Below, one piece after another: positions 1 to 6,470 of a stretch of 6,499 nucleotides of DNA. The position numbers were made by a program, and so were the translations under genes. The stretch's first letter is position 1, and the number at the start of each line of letters is the position of its first letter. This DNA comes from an archaeon (GTDB lineage Archaea > Asgardarchaeota > Hermodarchaeia > Hermodarchaeales > Hermodarchaeaceae): assembly GCA_016550395.1 (NCBI GenBank), contig JABXGY010000053.1, forward strand, positions 1 through 6,499. The letters are read 5' to 3'. The notes under the pieces are model-generated. The model was not told the DNA's origin. It worked only from the letters and a program-made list of their open reading frames with translations, and searched no databases.

Positions 1-69
1 GGTGATTAGTGGGTCAGTTGTATCCATCACACAGCGGGTGCACATTTGATATTCGCGGGTCAAGGTCAA
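1..69 (-). CDS. N-acetyl sugar amidotransferase (WbpG/PseA/WbuX type), N-terminal fragment cut by window edge
   Basis: Only the first 23 codons are present; the gene runs off the left edge. From the TTG at 69-67 the reading frame gives TLTREYQMCTRCVMDTTDP after the start residue and ends in LIT. The CxxC pair followed by VMDT and DP matches the N-terminus of the amidotransferases that convert a sugar N-acetyl group to an acetamidino group using ammonia from a HisH/HisF pair. The two cysteines are the start of a likely metal-binding site. The start is supported by GGGAG at 80-76, six bases before TTG; TTG at 63 and ATG at 45 are alternatives. The gene begins 13 bases after the hisF-like stop, on the same strand, in the operon order known for this pathway. 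The motif and context agree, but the catalytic domain is not visible. Confidence 0.78.
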   Translation of the reverse strand, partial: MTLTREYQMCTRCVMDTTDPLIT

Positions 70-75
70 ATCCCG

Positions 76-80
76 CTCCC
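76..80 (-). promoter_or_regulatory. Ribosome binding site of the amidotransferase gene
   Basis: GGGAG on the minus strand lies six bases before the TTG codon at 69-67. It supports this non-ATG start over the later TTG at 63 and ATG at 45. It overlaps neither the hisF-like stop (85-83) nor its coding region. Confidence 0.5.
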
Positions 81-82
81 AT

Positions 83-841
83 TCAATCTAAATATTCCTT
101 TAAGTCTTCTTGAGTTGGATAATTAATCAACACAGCACGATGGGGACCATGAAAAACAAACATACTCCCTGCTGCCACAGCGGAAGCGCCTCCATTCCTT
201 ACCGCTTCTTGAAAGTGTTGTAACGTCCCAGCCCCCCCTATAGCTACTACAGGAATATTGACAACCGTTGTGATATTTTTTAAAAGTCTGAGATCGTACC
301 CTTTCATTGTCCCATCGCGGTCAATTGAATTAAGTAGAATCTCCCCAGCACCAACGGCTTCGACATCCTGGGCAAACTGAACGGGATCTCTCTTGATATT
401 CAATGTCCCTGAGTGCGTGAAGACTTCATATTTACCACGCCCCATCTGTTTTGCATCAATTGACACAACTACACTTTGACTTCCAAAGGTTTCTGCGGCC
501 TGTTTGATTAAATCGAGTTTAACAGCAGCAGAATTGAACACAACCTTTTCGGATCCCATTTTTAGGATTTTGTTTGCGGTGTCAATATCGTGAATGCCCC
601 CGCCGTAGCCAAATGGCATAAAACATTCGGTGGCAATGTCGTGAATCAATTCAAATTGGGGTGGGTGGTTTTCGATCGTGGCAGTAATATCTAAGAATAC
701 TAATTCATCCACTTCTTTGTCGTTAAAAATCCGAACGGCATTTATTGGGTCACCCACGTAGGTGGGATCCTGAAATTTGATGGTTTTCACTAACCCTCGA
801 CCGCGAAGTAATAATGCTGGAATGACTCGTGTACGTAGCAT
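83..841 (-). CDS. hisF2: HisF-like acetamidino modification protein (AglZ/HisF2/WbuZ subfamily)
   Basis: A 252-residue (beta/alpha)8 barrel related to the cyclase subunit of imidazole glycerol phosphate synthase. Family features seen: RVIPALLL at the N-terminus, YVGDP (28-32), the phosphate-site YGGGI (79-83), SIDAK (127-131), NSIDRDGT (171-178), IGGAG (201-205) and AAGS (223-226). True HisF has catalytic aspartates at about 11 and 130. Here position 11 is Leu, while the second (Asp129) is kept. Leu in this position together with KTIKFQDPTYVGDP is typical of the subfamily working with HisH2 and a WbpG-type amidotransferase in sugar acetamidino formation, where the barrel probably passes ammonia on and does not make imidazole glycerol phosphate. 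I place the start at ATG 841-839, which gives the usual MLRTR beginning and overlaps the upstream TAA as TAATG; a GTG at 847 would add two residues. Length is normal and no damage is seen. It is cytoplasmic. Confidence 0.93.
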   Translation of the reverse strand: MLRTRVIPALLLRGRGLVKTIKFQDPTYVGDPINAVRIFNDKEVDELVFLDITATIENHPPQFELIHDIATECFMPFGYGGGIHDIDTANKILKMGSEKVVFNSAAVKLDLIKQAAETFGSQSVVVSIDAKQMGRGKYEVFTHSGTLNIKRDPVQFAQDVEAVGAGEILLNSIDRDGTMKGYDLRLLKNITTVVNIPVVAIGGAGTLQHFQEAVRNGGASAVAAGSMFVFHGPHRAVLINYPTQEDLKEYLD

Positions 842-1455
842 TAACACAATTCCGCGAAATTCTTGAGTAAAAGCATTCCGAATTTATGGCTTTTTTCGGG
901 ATGAAATTGCACTCCATAAATATTGTCCTGTATGACTGCTGAGGTAAACTCAATCCCATAATCAGTTGTTGTCAACACTGTTTCTTTTGATTTGCATTTC
1001 ACATGATAGGAGTGCACAAAATAGAACCTGGGCTCCTTATACATTTCTTTGAAGAGGCAGGACTCCTGTTGGATCGTAATGGTATTCCAGCCCATATGGG
1101 GAATCCGTAAGTTATCTTCCGGTTTGAATTGAAACCGAATCGTTTCAGCGTCAATCCACCCTAATCCCTTGAGCTGACCCTCTTCACTTCGGTTTGACAA
1201 CAACTGCATGCCCAGGCATATCCCAAGGATAGGAATCTGTTTCTTTAACACTAATTCATTCAGGATTGGAATGAATTCTAAATTCTGTAGATTGGTCATA
1301 GCCTTATCAAAGGCACCGACTCCAGGAAGAATGAGTTTTTCTGCTCGTTGAATTTCTGTAATATCCGCTGTGATAATGGATTCAAACCCTAATCGTGAAA
1401 GCATATTCTGAATCGAACCCAGATTTCCCATGCCATAATCAATAATAGTAATCAA
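841..1455 (-). CDS. hisH: HisH-type glutamine amidotransferase of the acetamidino sugar pathway
   Basis: A 204-residue class I glutaminase. It starts MITIIDYGMGN as HisH does. It has the oxyanion-site PGVGAF (44-49), the nucleophile Cys80 in GICLGMQ (78-84), the HisH signature IPHMGWN (118-124) and the His185/Glu187 pair in QFHPEKSH (183-190), so the catalytic triad is complete. It hydrolyses glutamine to release ammonia, in complex with the HisF-like barrel encoded next. The adjacent WbpG-type amidotransferase and the loss of the HisF aspartate indicate surface sugar modification, not histidine synthesis. The start is TTG: it has GAGGG six bases upstream, an in-frame TGA lies four codons before it, and no ATG is possible without losing the conserved beginning. 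It is the first gene of the visible leftward operon and overlaps the next gene by one base (TAATG), suggesting translational coupling. Confidence 0.93.
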   Translation of the reverse strand: MITIIDYGMGNLGSIQNMLSRLGFESIITADITEIQRAEKLILPGVGAFDKAMTNLQNLEFIPILNELVLKKQIPILGICLGMQLLSNRSEEGQLKGLGWIDAETIRFQFKPEDNLRIPHMGWNTITIQQESCLFKEMYKEPRFYFVHSYHVKCKSKETVLTTTDYGIEFTSAVIQDNIYGVQFHPEKSHKFGMLLLKNFAELC

Positions 1456-1461
1456 GAATTG

Positions 1462-1466
1462 CCCTC
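1462..1466 (-). promoter_or_regulatory. Ribosome binding site deciding the TTG start of hisH
   Basis: GAGGG on the minus strand, six bases before the TTG at 1455-1453. With the in-frame TGA just upstream it leaves TTG as the only credible start that keeps the conserved N-terminus. Confidence 0.55.
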
Positions 1467-1485
1467 AAGTTCTTTGCGAATTATT

Positions 1486-1491
1486 GTTATA
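1486..1491 (-). promoter_or_regulatory. Candidate TATA box (or -10 box) of the hisH-hisF2-amidotransferase operon
   Basis: TATAAC on the minus strand, about 31 bases before the hisH start codon, in an A/T-rich stretch. At archaeal spacing it would start transcription near 1462, close to or inside the GAGGG site, so the fit is tight. Read as a bacterial -10 box, the -35 position is poor (TTCCAA). Low certainty. Confidence 0.25.
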
Positions 1492-1593
1492 GAACTCTTT
1501 TTAGAATATTGGAAATTGAACTAGCAAGAATAAATTGAGCAGTTGGAAAGCAATAAAGGATAAGTATTTCGTGAAGGCTAAGATCTTTCATTC

Positions 1594-1622
1594 GCTAATG
1601 TTTACCCGCAAAGACTAAAGAA
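1594..1622 (+). repeat. Direct repeat, copy 1 (29 bases, 20-base exact core)
   Basis: The core tacccgcaaagactaaagaa at 1603-1622 is identical to 6480-6499. The nine bases before it match at six positions, starting from GCTA, giving 26 of 29 identities overall. After 1622 comparison is impossible because the second copy reaches the window end. This copy lies about 140 bases upstream of the hisH start and about 235 bases before the transporter start. Its function is unknown: it could be an element end, a decayed duplicated segment or a regulatory site. Confidence 0.8.
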
Positions 1623-1824
1623 GGCGTTCTCTACGCTGATACTCATAGAGGAGTAAACACCCTTTCTTCTATATCACTTTCCTTGGTTGAAATCTATCAA
1701 AAAAATAGTCGAGATTTGCTAGATATTTCTACAGGGAAATAATTTCCTGGTTTCAGTCTACAAAAGATGCATTACTGCACTAAAATTGTTAAACCGGGAG
1801 CACATCATAAACTCCGGTATCTCA

Positions 1825-1830
1825 TTTATA
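1825..1830 (+). promoter_or_regulatory. Candidate TATA box of the sugar symporter gene
   Basis: TTTATA lies 27 bases before the chosen ATG at 1858. At archaeal spacing transcription would begin near 1853, giving a nearly leaderless message. This would agree with the lack of a well-spaced ribosome binding site (the nearest purine run, GGAAG at 1840-1844, is 13 bases from the ATG). Short A/T motif, low certainty. Confidence 0.22.
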
Positions 1831-1857
1831 GGTACGAATGGAAGAAGATTTTATTTG

Positions 1858-3417
1858 ATGGCCGTCTCCGAATCTCTTTCCTCATCAACTTATGACGACC
1901 GGGTGCCTTTAAAAGCAAAACTAGGGTTTACTGCAGCCAATACCTCAAACATCCTCTTGTCGGGTTTAGCCCTAGGGAGTATTGATATTTTTTATCTGAA
2001 ATTTTATAATTTGGACCCCCGGCTCATGGCAATTTCTTGGATTCTATTCATGGGATGGAATGCAGTCAATGATCCATTAATTGGGATTATCCAAGATAAA
2101 ACAAAATCCAAGCTTGGGCGACGAGTGCCATATTTACGTTACGGGGCGATTCCATACACGATAACTTTTCTTTTGGTCTGGTTTCCTTTCATTTATCATT
2201 CACAATTCGTGTATTCTTTTTTTGCCCAATGGTTTCCGGGAATCGACACTACCGATATGGGCCTGTTTTGGAACCATTTGATGATGCTATTTATTTTCGA
2301 CACGTTGTTTAGCATGATTGGCTTGATATGCAACATACTCCCTGCAGAGATGGCTATCACGGCACAAGAACGGACAAATGTTGTAGCCTTTGCTACGATT
2401 GTGGGGGTGCCTGGTTCAATCCTTCCGACTATTCTTCCGATTATGTTGCTCAGTGGAGACAGCCCCAATAAAACTACCTTTTTGATCGTGATGGTGATTA
2501 TTGCCCTTATCGCAGGAATATTACTATATGGGGGGAGCTATTTCATCAAGGAAAATCGCTACACGGTGACAGAAGAAACATTGGGCTTCAAAGCGAGTGT
2601 CATCGAAACTTTCAAGAACAAACCATTTCTCATCATGGAGATCACCATCTTTTCGTTTGTGGTACTTCAAGAATCTATGTTTAGCGGATTAGTATACTTA
2701 ATGGATTATATTTTGATCATTAACGGCTGGATCTCAATCGTTTCCCTCATCCCAGTTGTGATTGTGTCTGGCTGGGTATTATGGAAGATCTTAAGCAAAA
2801 TCTCTATTCTTGGACTCCGCAAAACCATGCTGAGGGCGTCTTTCATTGCGCTATTCGGATTTGTCCTACTCTTGGCGATCGGGTGTTTCTGGGGTCCCAA
2901 GGTCTCCGTGGAGATGGCCGGGATCTCACTCGGTTTAATGTTCATTGGATTGTTGACCTTCGTGATGATCAACCAACCTTTGATAGGTGAAGCCATTGAT
3001 TATGATGAGATTCGCACCGAGAAACGGCGGGAAACTACATATTCAGGAGTTAATGCGTTAATCACTAAGCCCGCAGTGTCGATTGCCCATTTCATCATCC
3101 TCTCGATTATGGCGATCTATGGCTATAACGCAGACCTCCCCGTATCAGCCCAACCCAAATCGGTATCGTTGGGAGTATTCCTTGCCTTTACAGTCGTGCC
3201 AATATGTTTCATCCTTATTGGCATTCTCGCAATGATGAAGTTTCCCCTTTATGGGGAGGAGTGGAAAGAACAAAAGCGCCGGTTGCAGGAGATTCACATC
3301 CAGAAAGAGCGGGAGTACCTAGCCTATCTGGAAGCGAGAATGTCTAACAAAAGAGAGAATAACGTTAGTAAAACCATTCTGATAAATCAGAGGATACGAA
3401 AGAACAGGGTTGAATAG
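1858..3417 (+). CDS. MFS transporter, GPH-type sugar:cation symporter (MFS_2)
   Basis: A 519-residue integral membrane protein with about 12 hydrophobic segments. It belongs to the glycoside-pentoside-hexuronide symporter group, shown by the loop 2-3 signature WNAVNDPLIG (67-76) followed by DKTKSKLGRRVPY (80-92), the PAEMAITAQERT segment (162-173), and DYDEIRTEKRRETTYSG (381-397) before helix 11. Such proteins import sugars, glycosides or uronates with H+ or Na+; the substrate cannot be read from sequence. After the last helix a charged tail of about 57 residues, rich in Lys, Arg and Glu, is probably cytoplasmic and partly helical. I chose ATG 1858 because the family's conserved part (VPLKAKLGF) begins 16 residues later. 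The frame is open back to a TTG at 1786, but that extension of 24 residues looks non-family and its TTG has no ribosome binding site. The gene converges on the GH38 mannosidase gene, which suggests a mannoside-like substrate. No frame damage is seen. Confidence 0.9.
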   Translation: MAVSESLSSSTYDDRVPLKAKLGFTAANTSNILLSGLALGSIDIFYLKFYNLDPRLMAISWILFMGWNAVNDPLIGIIQDKTKSKLGRRVPYLRYGAIPYTITFLLVWFPFIYHSQFVYSFFAQWFPGIDTTDMGLFWNHLMMLFIFDTLFSMIGLICNILPAEMAITAQERTNVVAFATIVGVPGSILPTILPIMLLSGDSPNKTTFLIVMVIIALIAGILLYGGSYFIKENRYTVTEETLGFKASVIETFKNKPFLIMEITIFSFVVLQESMFSGLVYLMDYILIINGWISIVSLIPVVIVSGWVLWKILSKISILGLRKTMLRASFIALFGFVLLLAIGCFWGPKVSVEMAGISLGLMFIGLLTFVMINQPLIGEAIDYDEIRTEKRRETTYSGVNALITKPAVSIAHFIILSIMAIYGYNADLPVSAQPKSVSLGVFLAFTVVPICFILIGILAMMKFPLYGEEWKEQKRRLQEIHIQKEREYLAYLEARMSNKRENNVSKTILINQRIRKNRVE

Positions 3418-3457
3418 ATCAAGTCATAGTTTCTTCATCAAACCAGGATGGTAGTCA

Positions 3458-3486
3458 CTAATCACTTTCCGTGATTAGCATTTTTT
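3458..3486 (+). terminator. Hairpin plus T-tract terminator after the symporter gene
   Basis: CTAATCAC (3458-3465) and GTGATTAG (3471-3478) form a perfect 8-bp stem with a TTTCC loop. Two bases later comes a run of six T (3481-3486). It starts 41 bases after the symporter stop and is oriented to end plus-strand transcription before it enters the antisense of the GH38 gene. On the minus strand the stem is not followed by a T-run, so it would serve the mannosidase transcript poorly. Confidence 0.72.
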
Positions 3487-3512
3487 CATCTATTTTATTT
3501 CTGAAGAACTAA

Positions 3513-6347
3513 CTATTCATCTTGTTTCAGTATACACATTTTGATTTCACGAGGACTGAAGACTAGCCGGACACTCTTCCCACTGACAGTAAGTTCATGC
3601 TTTTTCGTTCCATCGATCTTAACTTCTGTCATAGTCGTAAAAGATTCTTCGAGCTCTAGGAGAGCATCAATTTTATTGTTCTCAATGTTATACATTGTTA
3701 CTAGAACTGCGCCGCCCCGCATCCGTATAGAAGAGATCCTTATACGTGGATTATTAATTTGGATAATCGGATTAAGCAGTTTTGAGGGTATATCCGATTG
3801 ATTTAGATATACCGTTAACGCTTTCTCAGAGGCAGCATCTGAGATGTTTGAACTAACGTATAATGGTTCTTCTTTTGAATGCACAGCAAAGCCATAGTGG
3901 TATTCATATTCAGTTCCTAATTCTTGAGCCCCTGGAGTTTCTTCTCCAGGTCCTGCATGAACAGGTCTCTCTGGGATATCTGCTCGTGAGAGCCATCCTA
4001 CCGAACGAACGAGCGTTATTGCAATTCGATTGCCATTTACAAGCTCGACCTCTGGCAGACCAGTATTAAAGACGGTAATGGCTCCCTTTCCTTGTTCATC
4101 ATCTACTCTAATGAATCGCTTTTGAGGTTGTATTCCTGAAGGCATCTCCGGAAATGTAGAGTGAGTCTTCTCTAGCTCTTCAGTCTCTGGAACTATTTCT
4201 GGTGAACCATCTCGTTCCACAATTCCGAAATGTGTCTCAGTAAGTGACTTCTTTGATTTGAAGGGAAGATTGAAGCAGATTCTTAGCCTGTGATCTTTTG
4301 ACCTATTTGTAAGTCTAGTTATCACTTCAATTCTTGGTGTATCGCGATAGAACCTAAATGTAGATTCTATAGGCACTCTAACCTTACCGGTCCGTTTTTC
4401 TCTCGAGCCATCAATGTTCTCGAATACTTCAATTTCCATCTCCTGTCGAATCTCAGCAAGGATAGGTCCAGCAGTTACAACATGCCGCTTGACATTCTTA
4501 ACATCAGCCTTCTCCGGACCCACCCTACTAAATGTGTATTCATCACCACGGTCTCCATAATCTTTGAAGATATGGAGTCGATCGTATCTAATACCTAGGT
4601 CCTTACTAAAGACGCTTAGTGTTCCATCCTTGTTGAACGATACAGAATAGAAACGATTACTAATTTGATTTCCATTGACCTGTAGCTCATCCTCTTTTGC
4701 ATCTGGAGATTTAGCAACGAGAAGAAGCTTTGTAAACGCCCAAGACCGAAGGGGTATAACTGAAGCATAAATATTCTGAGTTGGTCGTGCTACTATGAGA
4801 TGGATTTTTTTGTATTTCTTGCTGGCAATAATCTCACGGGCAGTGCGTTTGAATCCTTCCCAATCAAGATCACCTACTAGGTGGCGATCCGCTATAAATC
4901 GGAGTTCAAGGACTCCCGGTTCCTCGCCGTCATAGAACTCAATACCGTTGATGTAGAAGTTCATGAGTTTCCTTCCGGGTAACAGACCGATTCCCATCTT
5001 AGCTATTCTCATACCAACAGTTGTTTCAAAGAATACATCATCTCTTGAATCCAGACGCTGAACATCATAGATCGATCCATCAGGTGTCTGCAATCCATTG
5101 ATGATCCCCTCTTTTGGTGCGGCAAACTCAATATAAATTGGAGATTCCAAGCTTCCCCCTGAATTAAAAACAAGAATACTCGATTCATTGGATTCTGATT
5201 TATCTACCATTTCGTTAAAAACCTTGATTGCCTTCTGGACAAGGCTTTCCCCAATAGATTCTGCCCATGAGAAACGAGTCTTCATCTCCTCATGAGCGCT
5301 GTCGACAGAGCAACCACATATTGAATCATGGGGATGATTTCTCAATAACCATTTCCAAGCGGTTTTCAAATAACTAGTGGGATAAGGCTGCCTTAAAGCT
5401 AGCCAGAGATAGGTACAGATAGGCTCAACCTGTCTTACCAGCTTATCTTCGACTTTCTGGTTCCTGATCTTGATCCACATTCGAGTTGAATAGGTGTCTT
5501 GTAGAAGCGGTGCCCTGGCAGGAGAACGAAATTCACCAGTATATAAAGGAGGTTTATAATCTGATTCGATAATGGCTTTTTCTAAATGCTCAATATAATC
5601 ATTGAGAGATCCTAAAGAAATGTCAACCCCTTCCCTTTTCAGACGGTCCACATTTTTCTGGACAAATGGCTGAGGGAATAAGTGGTCTGAGCCATTCATC
5701 AGTAGATAGACTGGTACTGGTGAGAAGGGTTCTAGGGATGTTATTCCATTGTCAACCATCTTGACGAATTCCTTATATTCTTCAGCAAATCTAGAAGTAT
5801 TCCCATATCCCCCGGGTAGATACACAGCTGGAATCGAAGCGGAAGAAGAGGGATGAGATTTCCAAGTGAATGATACTGTCATAATGCCCGGTGGAACTCC
5901 ACGCCAGAGAACAACAGCTTTGAAGTGTGTGAGATCACTCAGTATTTGTGGAATGGCACTTGAGTGACCGAACATATCTGGTAGGTATCCAATCTGCATT
6001 TGTGGAATGCGAAATTGTGTTGCTAAGTCTTGACTATACTCGATATTACGAATAAGACTCTCCCCGCCCACAAGCCATTGATCTGGCAACAAATACCAAG
6101 GACCTACAGTGATTTTACCATTGCGAATTAATTGTAGCAATTCATCTTTTCGCTCATCACGTATCTCAAAATAATCTTCCAGAACCACTGTCTGGCCATC
6201 CAACATGAATCTGTAATCTTGTTTCGTTAGAATATCAAGAAGATCATCCACAAGTTCAACTAACATATATCTGAATCTCTGAAATGGCAAATACCATTCT
6301 CTATCCCAATGCGTATGCGGCACAATGACGATCTTTTTGAGATCCAT
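3513..6347 (-). CDS. Glycoside hydrolase family 38 alpha-mannosidase (MngB-like layout)
   Basis: A 944-residue protein with full GH38 architecture: N-terminal catalytic domain (about 1-270), helical middle domain (about 270-385) and a long beta-rich C-terminal region. Metal and catalytic residues are visible: His13 and Asp15 in PHTHWDREW, the likely nucleophile Asp124 in YLPDMFGHS, and His340 in NHPHDSICGCSVD. LDGQTVVLEDY (49-59), GPWYLLPDQW (82-91), VLWRGVPPG (146-154) and LVRSVGWLSR (779-788) are also family-like. GH38 enzymes are zinc-dependent retaining alpha-mannosidases; HTHWDREW and NHPHDSI resemble the prokaryotic group with mannosylglycerate hydrolase MngB, but the exact substrate is open. 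No signal peptide or membrane segment, so it acts in the cytoplasm. Two starts are possible: ATG 6353 has GGAG only two bases away, whereas ATG 6347 has it eight bases away, so I prefer 6347 (two residues shorter). Stop TAG at 3515-3513. It faces the sugar symporter gene, its probable substrate supplier. Confidence 0.93.
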   Translation of the reverse strand: MDLKKIVIVPHTHWDREWYLPFQRFRYMLVELVDDLLDILTKQDYRFMLDGQTVVLEDYFEIRDERKDELLQLIRNGKITVGPWYLLPDQWLVGGESLIRNIEYSQDLATQFRIPQMQIGYLPDMFGHSSAIPQILSDLTHFKAVVLWRGVPPGIMTVSFTWKSHPSSSASIPAVYLPGGYGNTSRFAEEYKEFVKMVDNGITSLEPFSPVPVYLLMNGSDHLFPQPFVQKNVDRLKREGVDISLGSLNDYIEHLEKAIIESDYKPPLYTGEFRSPARAPLLQDTYSTRMWIKIRNQKVEDKLVRQVEPICTYLWLALRQPYPTSYLKTAWKWLLRNHPHDSICGCSVDSAHEEMKTRFSWAESIGESLVQKAIKVFNEMVDKSESNESSILVFNSGGSLESPIYIEFAAPKEGIINGLQTPDGSIYDVQRLDSRDDVFFETTVGMRIAKMGIGLLPGRKLMNFYINGIEFYDGEEPGVLELRFIADRHLVGDLDWEGFKRTAREIIASKKYKKIHLIVARPTQNIYASVIPLRSWAFTKLLLVAKSPDAKEDELQVNGNQISNRFYSVSFNKDGTLSVFSKDLGIRYDRLHIFKDYGDRGDEYTFSRVGPEKADVKNVKRHVVTAGPILAEIRQEMEIEVFENIDGSREKRTGKVRVPIESTFRFYRDTPRIEVITRLTNRSKDHRLRICFNLPFKSKKSLTETHFGIVERDGSPEIVPETEELEKTHSTFPEMPSGIQPQKRFIRVDDEQGKGAITVFNTGLPEVELVNGNRIAITLVRSVGWLSRADIPERPVHAGPGEETPGAQELGTEYEYHYGFAVHSKEEPLYVSSNISDAASEKALTVYLNQSDIPSKLLNPIIQINNPRIRISSIRMRGGAVLVTMYNIENNKIDALLELEESFTTMTEVKIDGTKKHELTVSGKSVRLVFSPREIKMCILKQDE

Positions 6348-6355
6348 TATCATCG

Positions 6356-6359
6356 CTCC
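6356..6359 (-). promoter_or_regulatory. Ribosome binding site choosing the second ATG of the GH38 gene
   Basis: GGAG on the minus strand is followed by CGATGATAATG. The distance is two bases to the first ATG and eight to the second, so the site favours translation from ATG 6347-6345. Confidence 0.5.
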
Positions 6360-6360
6360 A

Positions 6361-6375
6361 AAGGTGCGGTACCTT
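6361..6375 (-). other. Short inverted repeat in the GH38 leader next to the ribosome binding site
   Basis: AAGGT and ACCTT form a perfect 5-bp stem around a 5-base loop, ending one base before the GGAG-containing stretch. In RNA it could form a small hairpin beside the ribosome binding site; in DNA it could be a half-site pair. It is short enough to be chance. Confidence 0.3.
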
Positions 6376-6398
6376 CTCTCAATATGTTTCTTTCTATT

Positions 6399-6404
6399 GA
6401 TATA
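6399..6404 (-). promoter_or_regulatory. Candidate TATA box of the GH38 gene
   Basis: TATATC on the minus strand (in CTCTATATCA), about 52 bases before ATG 6347. At archaeal spacing it would start transcription near 6376, giving a leader of about 29 bases that still contains the GGAG site and the small hairpin. This is the best-placed of the three TATA-like boxes in the window but rests on a short motif. Confidence 0.3.
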
Positions 6405-6470
6405 GAGAGCTGCGTCACCGAATTACCTAAAATGTGTGGTTAGAAAGTTAACTTGAAAAAATTTCTCTAA

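Larger units (their letters stand above)
1456..1857. other. Divergent intergenic region between the leftward operon and the rightward transporter gene
   Basis: About 400 A/T-rich bases without a convincing gene. It holds the hisH promoter/RBS area at its left end, one copy of the direct repeat (1594-1622), a 7-base inverted repeat TGTTTAC/GTAAACA (1599-1605 and 1653-1659), and a candidate TATA box for the transporter at its right end. One plus-strand frame is open from 1602 to the TAA at 1740-1742 (46 codons) and begins LPAKTKEGVLYADTHRGV. It has no start codon near its beginning and an in-frame TAA (1596-1598) just before it. It could be a decayed gene end, but I do not recognise it. Confidence 0.6.

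Noticed and set aside
750..959. Minus-strand 69-codon open frame across the hisH/hisF2 junction
   Set aside because: It overlaps both well-supported genes in another frame and shows no recognisable family features.
83..1455. Histidine biosynthesis genes hisF and hisH
   Set aside because: The HisF Asp11 is replaced by Leu, the sequence has subfamily features of acetamidino modification proteins, and the following gene begins like a WbpG-type amidotransferase.
1580..1587. Palindrome AAGATCTT in the divergent spacer
   Set aside because: Eight bases only and without a second copy nearby; chance is likely.
1786..1857. N-terminal extension of the symporter from TTG 1786
   Set aside because: The 24 residues lie outside the family's conserved part, the TTG lacks a ribosome binding site, and ATG 1858 fits the usual N-terminal length.
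1767..1895. Plus-strand small ORF of 42 codons starting MHYCTKIVKPG
   Set aside because: No ribosome binding site or family likeness, and it overlaps the symporter start in another frame.
2196..2468. Minus-strand 90-codon open frame inside the symporter gene
   Set aside because: Antisense shadow of a strongly supported membrane protein gene; likewise the frames at 2706-2996 (minus) and 2781-2990 (plus).
3541..3801. Plus-strand open frames inside the GH38 gene (also 3863-4069)
   Set aside because: Antisense shadows of a continuous 944-residue GH38 protein.
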